Assembly: GCA_947396885.1 (NCBI GenBank)
Contig: OX377206.1
Location: forward strand, 51,319,631-51,383,630
DNA: 64,000 bases
Direction: 5' to 3'
Source: Heligmosomoides polygyrus polygyrus
Lineage: Eukaryota; Nematoda; Chromadorea; Rhabditida; Heligmosomidae
Positions 18,860 through 28,859 of the stretch are shown in pieces. Under the pieces are notes generated by a model that saw only the letters and a list, made by a program, of their open reading frames with translations, did not search any database and was not told the origin of the DNA. The first letter of the stretch is position 1. Every line of letters starts with the position of its first letter. The translations under genes and the position numbers were made by a program.

Positions 18860-21054
18860 CACCTCAGGCGCTGCTCTCTCATCTTAAGCTGGATCGGGGC
18901 TGTCTTCGTCACTGCCCTGACATACTCGTTTCACACCCTGTCCAAACGGATCCATCCACATGCCCACCTGAGCATACTGATTTCCTCAGCGTGCAGTTGC
19001 CGCTCCTGCGTCTTACCCAGGGCCCAGCACTCACTGCCGTAGAGAAAGGCAGGCCTCACAACTATTCTATGCAGCTTGCCCTTGAGCGTCCTGGAACATC
19101 TAACGTAGCAGAGGATCCCTGTGGACTCCCTCCATATAAGCCAAGCTGCGTTTATCCGTCCCCTGACGGCCTGGTCCACCCTTCCTCCCTCGGATAGGTC
19201 ACTTCCGAGGTAGCGGAATTCCTCCACCTCTCGATCGCTTCCTCTTGGCAGTCTAGGATCAATCCAGTGCACTACTCAGAGCTCATTAACTTCGTCTTCT
19301 TTACGTTCAGCCGTAGGCCGTTGTCTGTGAGGGCTCTCTGCCACAGCTCCACCTTCTCCTCCAGCTCCTCCTGGTTGTCGGCTACTAGAGCGATTCCGTC
19401 CGCGTTGTGGATCGTCCTGAGAGGGCCTTCCTCAAGGTGGTTCACTATAGAGTCAAGCGTCAGCAGGAAGATGAACGGACTTAGAGCCGACTCCTGGTAA
19501 ACCCCCACTGCGATGTCCACCTTCTTCGTCACCCCGTGTGGAGTTCGTATCGCCGCTTTCGATCCTTCGTACATGTCTTTTACGATCGTGATCAGACGTT
19601 CCGGGACGTCTCTCCCTCGAAGAGCTTACCAGAATACGGCCCGGGTAGCCTGTCGTAGGTCTTCACCAGGTCCAGAAATACCACGTAGCAGGGCTTACGT
19701 TTCTCTCAACATTTCACCTGACGAGCGATGAAGATGGCGTCTGTGGCGGCCCTCTCGGGCATGAAGCCCCACTGCACCTGAAAGATGGCTACCAACCCCC
19801 CAGCCTCTAGGCGATAAGCCGTTCGTAGACCTTCATCGTGTGTGAGATCAGTTTGGTCCCTCGGTAGCTGGAGCATTCGGAAGCATCTCCCTTCTGCTTG
19901 AAGATGGGAACTATGGTGCTGTTCCACCAGTCATCCGGCATCTTACATTCTTTCGTGATTTTGTTGAGGAACTGCGTCAGCCTGTTGAATCCGCTGTCTC
20001 CGAGCACCTTCCAAGCCTCTACTGGCACTCCCTCAGGCTCTACTGCCTTTCCGAGTTTCATCTTCCCTATGGCCTTGCAAACCTCTTCTTGCGTCCAGGG
20101 TGGGATGGGTCCTTCCGTCGTTTGCTCTTCCTGGGCCTCTCGACGAGGAAACTCGTCGTTCAGAAGTTCTTTGAAGTACTCCTCCCATCTCTCTCTGACC
20201 TCGACCGGCTTTCGTAGAACCCTACCGTAAGCACTCTTCACAGTCTTCACTGCTCGAATGTCGAGGCTAGCTCTATGACGCGCCTTGGCTAGGCAAATGG
20301 CGAACTTCTCTCCCTCTGACCCGTCCATTTCCGCGTTTTTTGCCTTCGCCACAGCTGTTTTTGCCAGCCTCTTCAGCTTCATGTAGGCTGTGAAAGGCTC
20401 AGGTGCCCTTGTTCCTTCTTCTTCATCGCAGCCTGCACCTCTTCGTTCCAGAACCCTGCCAATTTATCCCATCTGGTTCCTCCCTCTGTTTCTCCCAGGG
20501 TTTCCTTGGCACATCTCAGGATTGTTTGAGCTACTCTCCTTCAGGTTTCATTCACGGGACCAGCTGGATCTGGAAGGCCTGCTTCGAGCACTGCCCTTCG
20601 TAGTTCGTCCCGCTCTGAACCCCGCAGTCTCCACCATCGAATCCTGGGTTCCGTCCTTACTTTGGGTTTGGTAGGTAGAGATATGCTGAGGTCGGCTGCA
20701 AAGGGTCTATGTTGTGATACCACCGGAATGACCTTCACATCCCGGACTGTTTTAAGGGCAGGCCTTCGAACCAGGATGTGGTCCACTTCCGTCCTTCTTC
20801 CTCCGCTAGCATATGTCACCTTCTTGCTCTCCCTCTTCGCGAAGATGGTGCTACAGACATCCAGGTCGTGGGCGATAGCCAGATCGAGAATTCTTTCTCC
20901 ATTTGGGATTATCCCTTCACCTCCATGAACCCTTTCCACTCCTCTTCTTCTGTCAACACCCCACATGCCCGTTCATGTCCCCTTCTATGGAGAGGTAGTC
21001 ACTTTCTGGCACGGACCTTACGGCCTCCTCAAGGGTGAGGAAGAAGTCGTAGGT
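18860..21054 (-). pseudogene. RTE family 2 endonuclease/reverse transcriptase relic
   Basis: Minus-strand blocks run from high to low coordinates. The endonuclease C-terminal part is at 20541-20995 (GDMNGHVG, NGERILDLAIAHDL, VDHILVRRPALK, SQHRPFAADL). The linker and fingers are at 19800-20380 (MKLKRLAKTAVAKAKNAEMD; MKLGKAVEPEGVPVEAWKVL; NSTIVPIFKQKGDASEC). The palm is at 19272-19574, with TPHGVTKKVDIAVG, ALSPFIFLLTLDSIV and a ruined active site NADG. The thumb/C-terminal part is at 18931-19272. Several frame shifts separate the blocks. It would have performed target-primed reverse transcription, but this copy is non-functional. Confidence 0.88.
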
Positions 21055-21480
21055 AATGAAAGAACATTATGGAGTAGAATCCAATAAAATAAAAGCGTTA
21101 GTACTGGAGTTAATCCCACAGCGGTCCTTTTGAAGAAAAATAATTGGAATATTATTAGGTGAGGAAGAGTTTCGACGAGGCGAGCACGTAATGCTCTGCA
21201 AACTGCAAACTAGGTCACTATTAATATCAAGAAAATCCAATTTTGAAGAGCTAAATTCTGGACTATGGTAGATCACATCCGGATATTGTTTGTAAAATAA
21301 ACTTTTTAAAAAATAATTTGAAGTAAACACTTTACATTTCTATCTCTTGAGATCTCTCTGACCTGATGGTGGCACTTGGGCAAATAACCTCTCTAAGTTC
21401 CCTTGTTTTTTTTTTCAGGCTTTGACGAAGGCAGTTGTGCCGTAACGTTAACCGGGTAAAGATATAATGACCATCTTGGT
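21055..21480 (-). pseudogene. CR1/jockey-like LINE fragment (left part of split copy)
   Basis: The minus-strand frame 21067-21330 includes NYFLKSLFYKQYPDVIYHSP and FSSSKLDFLDINSDLVC, the region before the reverse transcriptase of a CR1/jockey-like LINE. It continues at 6738-6431 once the RTE insertion is removed. The segment 21400-21480 carries a GACGAAGGCAGTTGTGCCGTA stretch. The plus-strand copy repeats this at 22280-22320 with GCGCCGAAACGTC-like bases, possibly an older small insertion shared by both copies. Confidence 0.7.
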
Positions 21481-23071
21481 CTCAAGCTCAAAGCAACTGT
21501 CCGATTTCAATTCAACATTGTCAAGATTCAGCGACTTTTTACATATTGAACGGTCATTAAACAAGAGAACTTCGTTTGTGATTTTTTTACTGATAATCAC
21601 ATATGTTCTAAATAATCACAGCGATATCGTTCACGAAGTGAAAACGATTGCTCATTTCTTCACTCCTGATCATAATGCACTTTCTTTCAAAATCAATTTA
21701 AATGGCTTTAAGCGAAGTTCGAGTAGTATTTACTACGATTTTATTACTGGGGATTATACTGCTATTTGTGGAAATCTTTTACAAACTAACTGGCGCAACC
21801 TCATTTACCAATATGAATCAGCAGATCAGTGTTACGCTATCCACTCGTAACACTGTCATAGTCTTATTAGAAAATTCATTCTATTGAAATAAGCCAACGA
21901 TGAGGAATCTCGATACCCGAAGATAAGAAAATTTGCTCTTAAAGTAAAGGATATGTACAAGGCTCGACTAACTATCGGTATTCTGAAGTACAATCGCTTC
22001 TCAAGAAAACTCAAAAGAGAGCTTGGCTGCCTCAGCTTAAAAAAGGGGAAAGGATAGCTGGTTCAGAGAATACAAATGCTTTTTGCAGCTTCGTTAAGAG
22101 TAGGCTGAAAACAATAAACAATCTATTTTCATTTAAAACGGTGGACGCTGTAAATCCTATCTCAAAAATGCAAAGGTATTTATTCCATGTCCGACCGTCG
22201 CTGAATCTTGGCATTATGTTAAATTGAAATCGTACAATTGTTTCGAGCTTTGGGAGACCGAGATTGTTATTATATCTTTATCCGGTTGACGTTTCGGCGC
22301 AGCCGCCTTCGTCAAAGCCTGGAAAAAACAAGGGAGCTTAAAGAGGTTATTTGCCCAAGTGCCACCATCAGGTCAGAGAAATCTCAAAAGATAGAAATGT
22401 AAAGTGTTCACTTCGAATTATTTTTTAAAAAGTTTATTTTACAAACAATATCCGGATGTGAGCAACCATAGTCCAAAATTTAGCTCTTCAAAATTGGATT
22501 TTCTTGATAATAATAGTGACCTAGTTTGCAGAGCATTAACGTGCTCGCCTCGTCGAAAATTCCTCACCTAGTAATATTCCAATTATTTTTCTTCAAAAGG
22601 ACCGCTGTGGGATTAACTCCAGCATTAACGCTTTTATTCAATTGGATTCTACTTCATAATGTTCCTTCATTATGGGAAAGAGTTTCATTGAACCAGTGCT
22701 CAAAAAGGTCGACAAAACTGACTTCAATAACCACAGGCCCACTTGTCTAACCTCTTCAACTAGTAAAGCTCTCGAAAGAATTGCACGCGAATAGATCTAT
22801 AGTTATATGACAACGCAAAATCTTATCACAAATTTTCAACATAGTTTTTTTTTTGAAAGAAATCCACTATTACAGCGCTTATTTCAACTATCCCTGCTTG
22901 GCAAAGGATAAAGGATGCTAATTACTCCACTACTACATGTTATATTAATTACTCAAAAGCCTTCGACTCTGTCAACCTGAGCCTTCTGCTTCAAATATCT
23001 AGGACAACGGCATTAACTGGTGCCTTCTAAGGTTTTGCAGTCTTTTTGTACCGGGTTAACATAGATGGTTA
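21467..23071 (+). pseudogene. CR1/jockey-like LINE relic, 5' part, split by a gypsy element
   Basis: 21467-22215 encodes the end of the endonuclease and the linker: FLHIERSLNKRTSF, then DHNALSFKINLNGFKR, then broken frames to NLGIML. 22400-23071 encodes the first reverse-transcriptase motifs in broken frames (TFFSSKLDF-like, FIEPVLKK-like, PICLTSST-like, YSKAFDSVNL). The part from 22255 to 22965 is the inverted counterpart of 21055-21480 plus 6431-6738. The frame resumes after the gypsy insertion at 34229. Many stops and frame changes; not functional. Confidence 0.75.
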
Positions 23072-23075
23072 TGGA
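23072..23075. repeat. Target duplication TGGA, left of plus-strand gypsy
   Basis: TGGA here matches TGGA at 34229-34232, immediately outside the LTR ends. Confidence 0.75.
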
Positions 23076-23395
23076 TGTCGGGTTGTACCCAATCCGTACC
23101 CTGAACGACGATGCCCTTCTACCAATAGCAACGCCCTGCTGCAAGATAGCGGCACCTGGCTACGCCACCGACAGTCACGTCTACGCCACCCACACCGGAG
23201 GATCGTCCGGTACCGTCAGCTTCCCGTGAGAGGGCAAGCCAGCCCTCTCACCCCACGTCCCCCTCTTCCCCTCTTTTACCATCCAGTATGACACTAATGA
23301 ATATACATACTGAGTCATGTGTTCTGCAATCTAGGAATAAAAAAGAAACTCCGTAGGATGATTCAAATAAGGAGTAATTAACCTGTAACTTGATG
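23076..23395 (+). repeat. 5' LTR of the plus-strand gypsy
   Basis: Matches 33909-34228 over its full length with scattered substitutions. It contains GTACCCTGAACGACGA, a GAGAGGGCAAGCCAGCCCTC hairpin, and a TATACATACTGAGT/AATAAAA region likely used for 3' end formation. Confidence 0.88.
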
Positions 23396-23414
23396 TGGAG
23401 GTCCCAGGGAGATT
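23396..23414 (+). promoter_or_regulatory. Primer-binding site of the plus-strand gypsy
   Basis: TGGAGGTCCCAGGGAGATT directly after the 5' LTR. It begins TGG, as needed to pair with a tRNA 3' end, and is nearly the same as the site of the minus-strand gypsy. Confidence 0.7.
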
Positions 23415-23774
23415 TCTATAAATTCTGTATTAATTTTTGCATTTTCAATTTCGATTAACTAAGCGATCGTTAATTACCCCTCATTATCCCCCACACCCTG
23501 CTTTACCCGACGACCGATGTCTACGACCGGATGGGTGAGTATTTTAACATAGTCGGATGACTCTTCCTATGCATTGTAAGGCATAGAAACCTTTGTAATA
23601 TACTGGGTAAGAAAAAAATAAGAATAAAAATAGCGCTTAAAAAATCAACACTTACCAATTCGCTAGAGTTACATTAATCTATTTCAATTAATGTTCTATC
23701 AATAGTCCAGGCGAAGAGATCCCACATTTCACGATTTTTTTTAAATATTAATTAATATTATTAATATTTATTTA
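23415..23774. other. Gypsy leader without coding sequence
   Basis: AT-rich leader. The string TTAATTACCCCTCATTATCC and a GGGTGAGTATTT donor-like site have counterparts in the leader of the minus-strand gypsy (CAGGTGAGCAAG near 15050). This suggests a shared leader, perhaps spliced. Confidence 0.45.
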
Positions 23775-23792
23775 TTTTTTCTGGACACGAGG

Positions 23793-25705
23793 AACCAGAG
23801 GGGATAAATCGGCATGGTTCCGGAACGAAGAGGTGCAGGCTGCGGTGAAGAGGAAGAAGGAGGCCTACAAGCTGTGGCAGAAGACCAGGGCACCCAAGCA
23901 TCTTACAGCCTACAGGAAGCTGAAGAGGCTGGCAAAAACAGCTGTAGCGAAGGCAAAGAACGCAGAAATGGATGCACTGTACGAGAAACTAGACGGGCCA
24001 GAGGGAGAGAAGTTGGCCATCCTTCTGGCCAAGGCGCGTCATAGAGCTAGCCTCGACATTCGAGTAGTGAAGACTGTGAAGAGTGCTGACGGTAGGGTGT
24101 TAGGGAAGCCGGTCGTCAGAGAGAGATGGGAGGAGTACTTCAAGGAACTCCTGAACGAGGAGTTCCCTCGTTGGGAGACCGAGGAAGAACAACCAACGGA
24201 AGGACCCATCCACCCCTGGACGCAAGAAGAGGTTCGCAAGGCCATAGGGAAAATGAAACTCGGAAAGGCAGCAGGGACCGACGGTGTGCCAGTAGAGGCT
24301 TGGAAGGTGCTCGGGGACCTCGGAATCAACTGGCTGACGCAGTTCCTCAACAGAATCACGAAAGAAGGTAAGATGCCGGATGACTGGAGGAACAGCACCA
24401 TAGTCCCCATCTTCAAGCAGAAGGGAGACGCTTCCGAATGCTCCAACTACCGAGGGATCAAACTGATCTCACACACGATAAAGATCTACGAACGACTGGT
24501 CGACTCAAGGCTGAGGGAGATGGTACCCATCTCCCAGGTGCAGTGGGGCTTCATGGCTGAGAGGTCCACCACAGACGCCATCTTCATCGCTCGTCAGGTG
24601 ATGGAGAAATATCGGGAGTAACGAAAACCCTGCTACCTGGCGTTCCTGGACCTGCAGAAAGCCTACGACAGGCTAGCTCGGGCCGTAATCTGGAATGCCC
24701 TTCGAAGGAGGGGTGTCCCGGAACGTCTGATCGCGGTCATAAGGGACATGTACGAGGGCTCGATAGCGGCGATACGAACTCCACACGGGGTGACAAGAAA
24801 AGTGGACATCACAGTGGGGGTACACCAAGGGTCGGCTCTGAGCCCGTTCCTCTTTCTGCTGACACTTGACTCTATAGTGAACCACCTTGAGGAGGGCCCT
24901 CTCAGAACTCTACGCGGACGACATCGCCCTAATAGCCAACAACCAGGAGGAGCTGGAGGAGAAGGCAGCTGTGGCAGAGAGCCCTCGCAGACAACGGCCT
25001 ACGGCTGAACGTGAAGAAGACGAAGTTCATCAGCTCTGAGCCGTGCGTTGGATCGATCCTAGACTGCCAAGGGGAAACGATCGAGAAGGTGGAAGAATTC
25101 CGCTACCTCGGAAGTGACCTATCCAAGGAAGGAAGTGTGGACCAGGCGGTCAGGGGACGGATAAACGCAGCCTGGCTCAAGTGGAGGGAGTCCACAGAGA
25201 TCCTCTGCGACCGTAGATGCTCCAGGATGCTCAAAGGCAAGCTCTATAGAACAGTTGTGAGAGCTGCCCTCCTCTACGGCAGTGAGTGATGGGCCCTGGG
25301 TAAGGCGCAGGAGCGGCAACTGCACGCGGCGGAGATGAGGATGCTGAGTTGGGCATGTGGATGGACCCGTCGGGACAGGGTGCGAAACGAGGATGTTAGG
25401 GCAGTGATGAAGACAGCCCCGATCCAGCTGAAGATGAGAGAGCAGCGCCAGAGGTGGTATGGACACGTCCTCAGAAGACCAGAGGATCACCCCACAAGGT
25501 TGGCCCTAGATTTCGAGGCAACCGGAAAGCGTCCGAGAGGAGCCCCAAGGAAAAGATGGAAGGACGTCATCAAGAAAGATCTCGCCGAAGTCGGCGCCAC
25601 GGCAGATGACGCCCTTGATTGGATGAGGTGGCGACAGATCACAAGAACAGCGAACCCTGCGACTGCGCGGGACTAAACGCTCAGGAGAAGAAGAAGAAGA
25701 AGAAT
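23793..25705 (+). mobile_element. RTE family 2 LINE copy, 5' truncated, uninterrupted
   Basis: About 1.9 kb ending in (GAA)n. It is flanked by an 18-base imperfect target duplication (TTTTTTCTGGACACGAGG at 23775-23792, TTTTTTCTTGACACAAGG at 25706-25723). The frame 23833-24621 covers linker and fingers (MKLGKAAGTDGVPVEAWKVL, IVPIFKQKGDASECSNYRGI, QVQWGFMAERSTTDAIFIAR). A stop follows EKYRE. The palm continues with LAFLDLQKAYDRLARAVIW and GVHQGSALSPFLFLLTLDSI. YADDIAL near 24908 is in a shifted frame. 25011-25676 gives the C-terminal domain (LGSDLSKEGSVDQAVRGRI, QRWYGHVLRRPEDHPTRLAL, KRPRGAPRKRWKDVI). It is the intact reference that shows where the hAT split its minus-strand sister. Confidence 0.88.
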
Positions 25706-25751
25706 TTTTTTCTTGACACAAGGTTCTTGTGCTTGCGCCACTAGTTAGGTT

Positions 25752-25897
25752 GCCGAGAGACGTAAACACCGAGACGCAGAACGCCGAGAAACGGAGACCG
25801 CCGATGTAGCGTAAACGCCGAGAGACGTAAACGCCGAGACGCAGAACGCCGAGAAAAGGAGAACGCCGATGTAGCGTAAACGCCGAGAGAACGACAC
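25752..25897. repeat. Minisatellite, two units of about 65 bp
   Basis: GCCGAGAGACGTAAAC, GCCGAGACGCAGAACGCCGAG and GGAG(A)ACCGCCGATGTAGCGTAAAC recur in order at about 25752 and 25818, with a partial third start. The units are themselves built of a shorter (A)ACGCCGAG motif. Confidence 0.75.
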
Positions 25898-25899
25898 GC

Positions 25900-26460
25900 T
25901 AGGGCCGGGATCCGAAACCGATTTTTATTTTCCTTATTTTTTCAAAAATTTCTTAATTTTAATTTATATATTTTGGAAGCTGGGGTCGACTGAACTGATT
26001 TCGACCGCCTGCGGCTTCGCAATATTTAGTGCATTTATTTTTATTCTTACTTTCGTCAAAAAGTGATATGGGACTCTCGCCAATTAGTCGACGTAAACCA
26101 AAAAGCCAAAGACCTTTGGCAAACAAAAGAAGGTAGATAGTGCTATCGCACTATGTTACGACCCGCTAGCAGTTCACAGGCCGCGCTCCGTGGGATAGCC
26201 CCGCGCCGACGACTGTGGTCAGCACATATGACATGCTTGCCACCCACGGCTTAGAGATTGCGGCAGAAGCAGCAGTGTCAACACGTGCAAGTAAGGCCGC
26301 GCGAAGATAACAAAAAGCACAAAACAAACAAACATTATTTATGAGATACGGAGGGAAATGAGTAGAGGACCCCATGGTCCTGAGCAGAGGCCCGCATAGT
26401 TCTGAACAAAGGAGCGACATAGCACTCTGCAGCACTGCTGTTTCCCTTTGTCAAATTATT
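25900..26460. other. Gypsy interior filler, no recognisable gene
   Basis: Mixed composition. A weak direct repeat around GAGCAGAGG.CC.CAT lies at 26365-26405. No coding similarity. Confidence 0.4.
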
Positions 26461-26960
26461 ACAGACTCCAAGACCAGGTAAGGCGCCTTAGTTTAAATTA
26501 CAAAAAATGTTTTTAGAAAGGACAGTTTCTAAACTATTTTCAAATGTTTAAAAAATTTCAAATTTAGATCTTTAAATTTTTAAGTTTAAGTTTTTTATTT
26601 TTTTCTGAAGGATTTAAATTTATTCAAATTTTCAAAACTTTCGAAAAATTTTAATTTCAAAACTCAGGCAAAACTTCTTAAATTTTACAAAGCAGATTTT
26701 TTAATTTTTTAATTTTCGGACATTTTACATTTTGAAATAGCGAAATTTTAAAATTTTAAAATTTTAAGCTTTTCGGGCATTTTAAATTTTTAAAAGCAGA
26801 TTTTTCATTTTCAAATTTTCAGACATTTTAAATTTTTAAAAACAGATTTTTAATTCTCAAGTTTTCAAATTTTCCGACATTTTAAATTTTCAAAAGAAGA
26901 TTTTTTAATTTTTTCAATTTTCAGACATTTTAGATCTTTAAAATCAGAGGACTTACCCAC
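26461..26960. repeat. AT-rich degenerate tandem repeat, about 60-bp period
   Basis: Successive blocks of GACATTTTAAATTTTTAAAA, CAGATTTTT and TTTTCAAATTTTC repeat from about 26640 to 26945. Very low complexity, with the left edge less regular. Confidence 0.6.
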
Positions 26961-27571
26961 TCAAATAGGTTCCAAATTTAGCTTCTAATCGTTAAAAAAG
27001 TCGTAGGAATCAATGCAAAACTTTTGCCTTAGAGGGGATCCCAACCCCCCGACCGATCTAGATAAGATTCGCCTGCTCGCACTGAACCATAGGGCGCTAA
27101 AATCTAAACCGTTGAAAAAATCAATATCTGGGCGCCTTCTCACCGCAGATACGACGTCATAGGTTTCTACAGCCAAATCCGTAGGCTTTCTCTTCATCCC
27201 AGCACACAAATATTTTTTAGGATCTTCCAAACAAAATTGACTTCTTTTCTCCCTAAAATCAGCTCATTGAAGCGTTGTTTTGCCGTCTTAGGATTTTTCA
27301 GCTTCTAGGGTCCCAAGTAATCCTGTGGAGAGGGTACATTGGAGAAGAACAATCTGGGAAAGTCTACAAAGAAGTCTGGCTATGTTCGTCAAGTAACTGA
27401 CTATTTGATTCAATTTTTTATCACACTCCGTCAGAGGACGGCTCCAGGGTAATAGTACGATCCTCGTGGTGCAGTGCGAAAAAGGGGCAACTAAGGGACG
27501 GCTGGAAGTTGAAAGTGAATTTTTTTAAGCTCTACTGGTATACTCGTCTGAGCCTTTTTAAAAATATATGA

Positions 27572-27641
27572 TTCTATGGCGTAGTGGACCTCATCCACGA
27601 TACCAAAATCGACTTGAAGATTCGAGTCCCGGCTACGACAT
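27572..27641 (+). tRNA. tRNA-like segment (pseudo-tRNA or SINE head)
   Basis: Contains a perfect A box TGGCGTAGTGG (27577-27587) and a good B box GATTCGAGTCC (27619-27629) at tRNA-like spacing. The cloverleaf acceptor stem does not pair well, so I regard it as a tRNA-derived sequence rather than a working gene. Confidence 0.4.
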
Positions 27642-27792
27642 AAATTTTTGCATTTCGTCCCATGGATAGTTTAGGCTCCAAAATTTTCATAGGGTCAGCC
27701 CAGTATCTCATCTGAATAAGGAAAGGAAGCAAGCAGTGCAGAACACAGACCTCAGCAACTTTTATTCATAGACTACTAGGAACCATTATTAA

Positions 27793-28119
27793 ATGTCCCA
27801 TGGCCAAAAAAAGGAACCAATCAATTTATTTAACAGACATCCGAAATTAAATGATTATACAAAAATAGAGAACGGACGTGTTTTTTGTGAGGCGGGTTCG
27901 CCAGAAGTTGCGATCTCATTTTATGGTAATGACAGTACTGTAGCGTGTGCTAGGATATTGTATGAGACAATAAGGAAGAAGATGCTTGATGTTGTGCCAT
28001 TGCCATGTATAAAGAAGCAGGAATTTCAGCTGATGAGGACATCAGCTGGAGAGGGGCGGCATGTGGAGAAGGAGTCGGCCAAGGAACATCGTAGATCAGC
28101 CCTCGGTCAAGAGGTGTGA
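27793..28119 (+). CDS. Unrecognised open frame, 108 codons
   Basis: Starts MSHGQKKEPINLFNRHP and has a lysine/glutamate-rich end. I see no domain that I can name. It directly precedes an LTR-like segment, so it may be residual coding from another retroelement nested in the gypsy. It could also be chance. Confidence 0.25.
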   Translation: MSHGQKKEPINLFNRHPKLNDYTKIENGRVFCEAGSPEVAISFYGNDSTVACARILYETIRKKMLDVVPLPCIKKQEFQLMRTSAGEGRHVEKESAKEHRRSALGQEV

Positions 28120-28383
28120 CTTGGGCGGGAAATTTTAGCATATAAAGACCGCGAGGAGCCGAGACGTTGGACAATCGCTTGGACACGATCCGACTAGACC
28201 ACCTCTTCGCCGCGCCCCACCCATCGATCTTTTTGTAATTCCTTCGTGTGATCTTGTCGTTTTCGTGATTCCGCTTAATTTGTCATAAAGAGTTATCACA
28301 AACAGTGTGTTTGTCCCTCAAGAATCCGTACTCACGGACGTAGCTATCTACTCGATTACGTACCAAAGGGGCACTGCCCACTA
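28117..28383 (+). repeat. Possible solo LTR-like segment with TATA box
   Basis: Begins TGTGACTTGGGCGGG, has CATATAAAGACC at 28139-28150, and passes through a pyrimidine-rich leader and an AATTTGTCATAAAG stretch. It ends near GGGGCACTGCCCA. This layout resembles nematode BEL/Pao-type LTRs, but I cannot identify a second copy or a target duplication in the window. Confidence 0.3.
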
Positions 28384-28638
28384 CAATTTTGTATAAAACA
28401 CGAAATACATAAAAGTTTCTTGATCAATTTGTGCTTTGCTGCGTTTTACCCAATAAAATTTTGAATAAAATTTTAGAAAGTCATTGCTATGAGCTAAAAT
28501 CAATTCATTTCAATCACATTCTTTGTTCCGAAATCTATTTTCCGATGAATCAGAAGCTATTTCAAGCCCGATTTAGCAAAACACACTACACCGTAAATAA
28601 ATTCAAAATTTTATTTTATACCGTAAAGCGTTAAAGAC

Positions 28639-28708
28639 GCATAAGTGGAGCAGTGGGCTGATCAGTGACCGTAGAAAAACGACCAAGGTTCGAATCCTGC
28701 CATGGGTA
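28639..28708 (+). tRNA. tRNA-like segment (pseudo-tRNA or SINE head)
   Basis: A box TGGAGCAGTGG (28646-28656) and perfect B box GGTTCGAATCC (28687-28697). A second degenerate tRNA-like stretch (TGGCACAACG ... GGCTCGAATGG) lies just downstream at about 28765-28825. No convincing full cloverleaf. Confidence 0.4.
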
Positions 28709-28859
28709 TAATTTTTGCCACGCCTCCAAGACACCTGAATTTTCGACATCGACAAATTAACGCCTCAGTGGCACAACGTAAGAGCTCTGGCGTGTAGAAT
28801 AAGCTGTGTAGGCTCGAATGGTGCAACAGACACAATTCTTGCATGTACTCGATAATGTC

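Larger units (their letters stand above)
6739..21054 (-). mobile_element. RTE-clade LINE, family 2, split by a hAT transposon
   Basis: RTE sequence occupies 18860-21054 (endonuclease and reverse transcriptase) and 6739-6954 (C-terminal tail and GAA-rich 3' end). The hAT element lies between them. Both parts align with the uninterrupted plus-strand copy at 23793-25705: the protein tail corresponding to 25450-25690 is found at 6739-6954, and the next upstream part begins at 18852. Without the hAT the element is about 2.4 kb. It is 5' truncated, since it begins inside the endonuclease at a GDMNGHVG motif. The coding sequence has several frame breaks, and the catalytic YADD of the reverse transcriptase is degraded to NADG. 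It is dead, and was probably dead or dying when the hAT inserted. Confidence 0.85.

Noticed and set aside
26625..26950. Possible centromere-like satellite
   Set aside because: Only a few degenerate AT-rich units over 0.3 kb, too short and irregular to support that idea.
28117..28383. Second LTR retrotransposon with paired LTRs in the gypsy interior
   Set aside because: I found no second copy of this segment in the window and no target duplication, so only a tentative solo-LTR call is kept.
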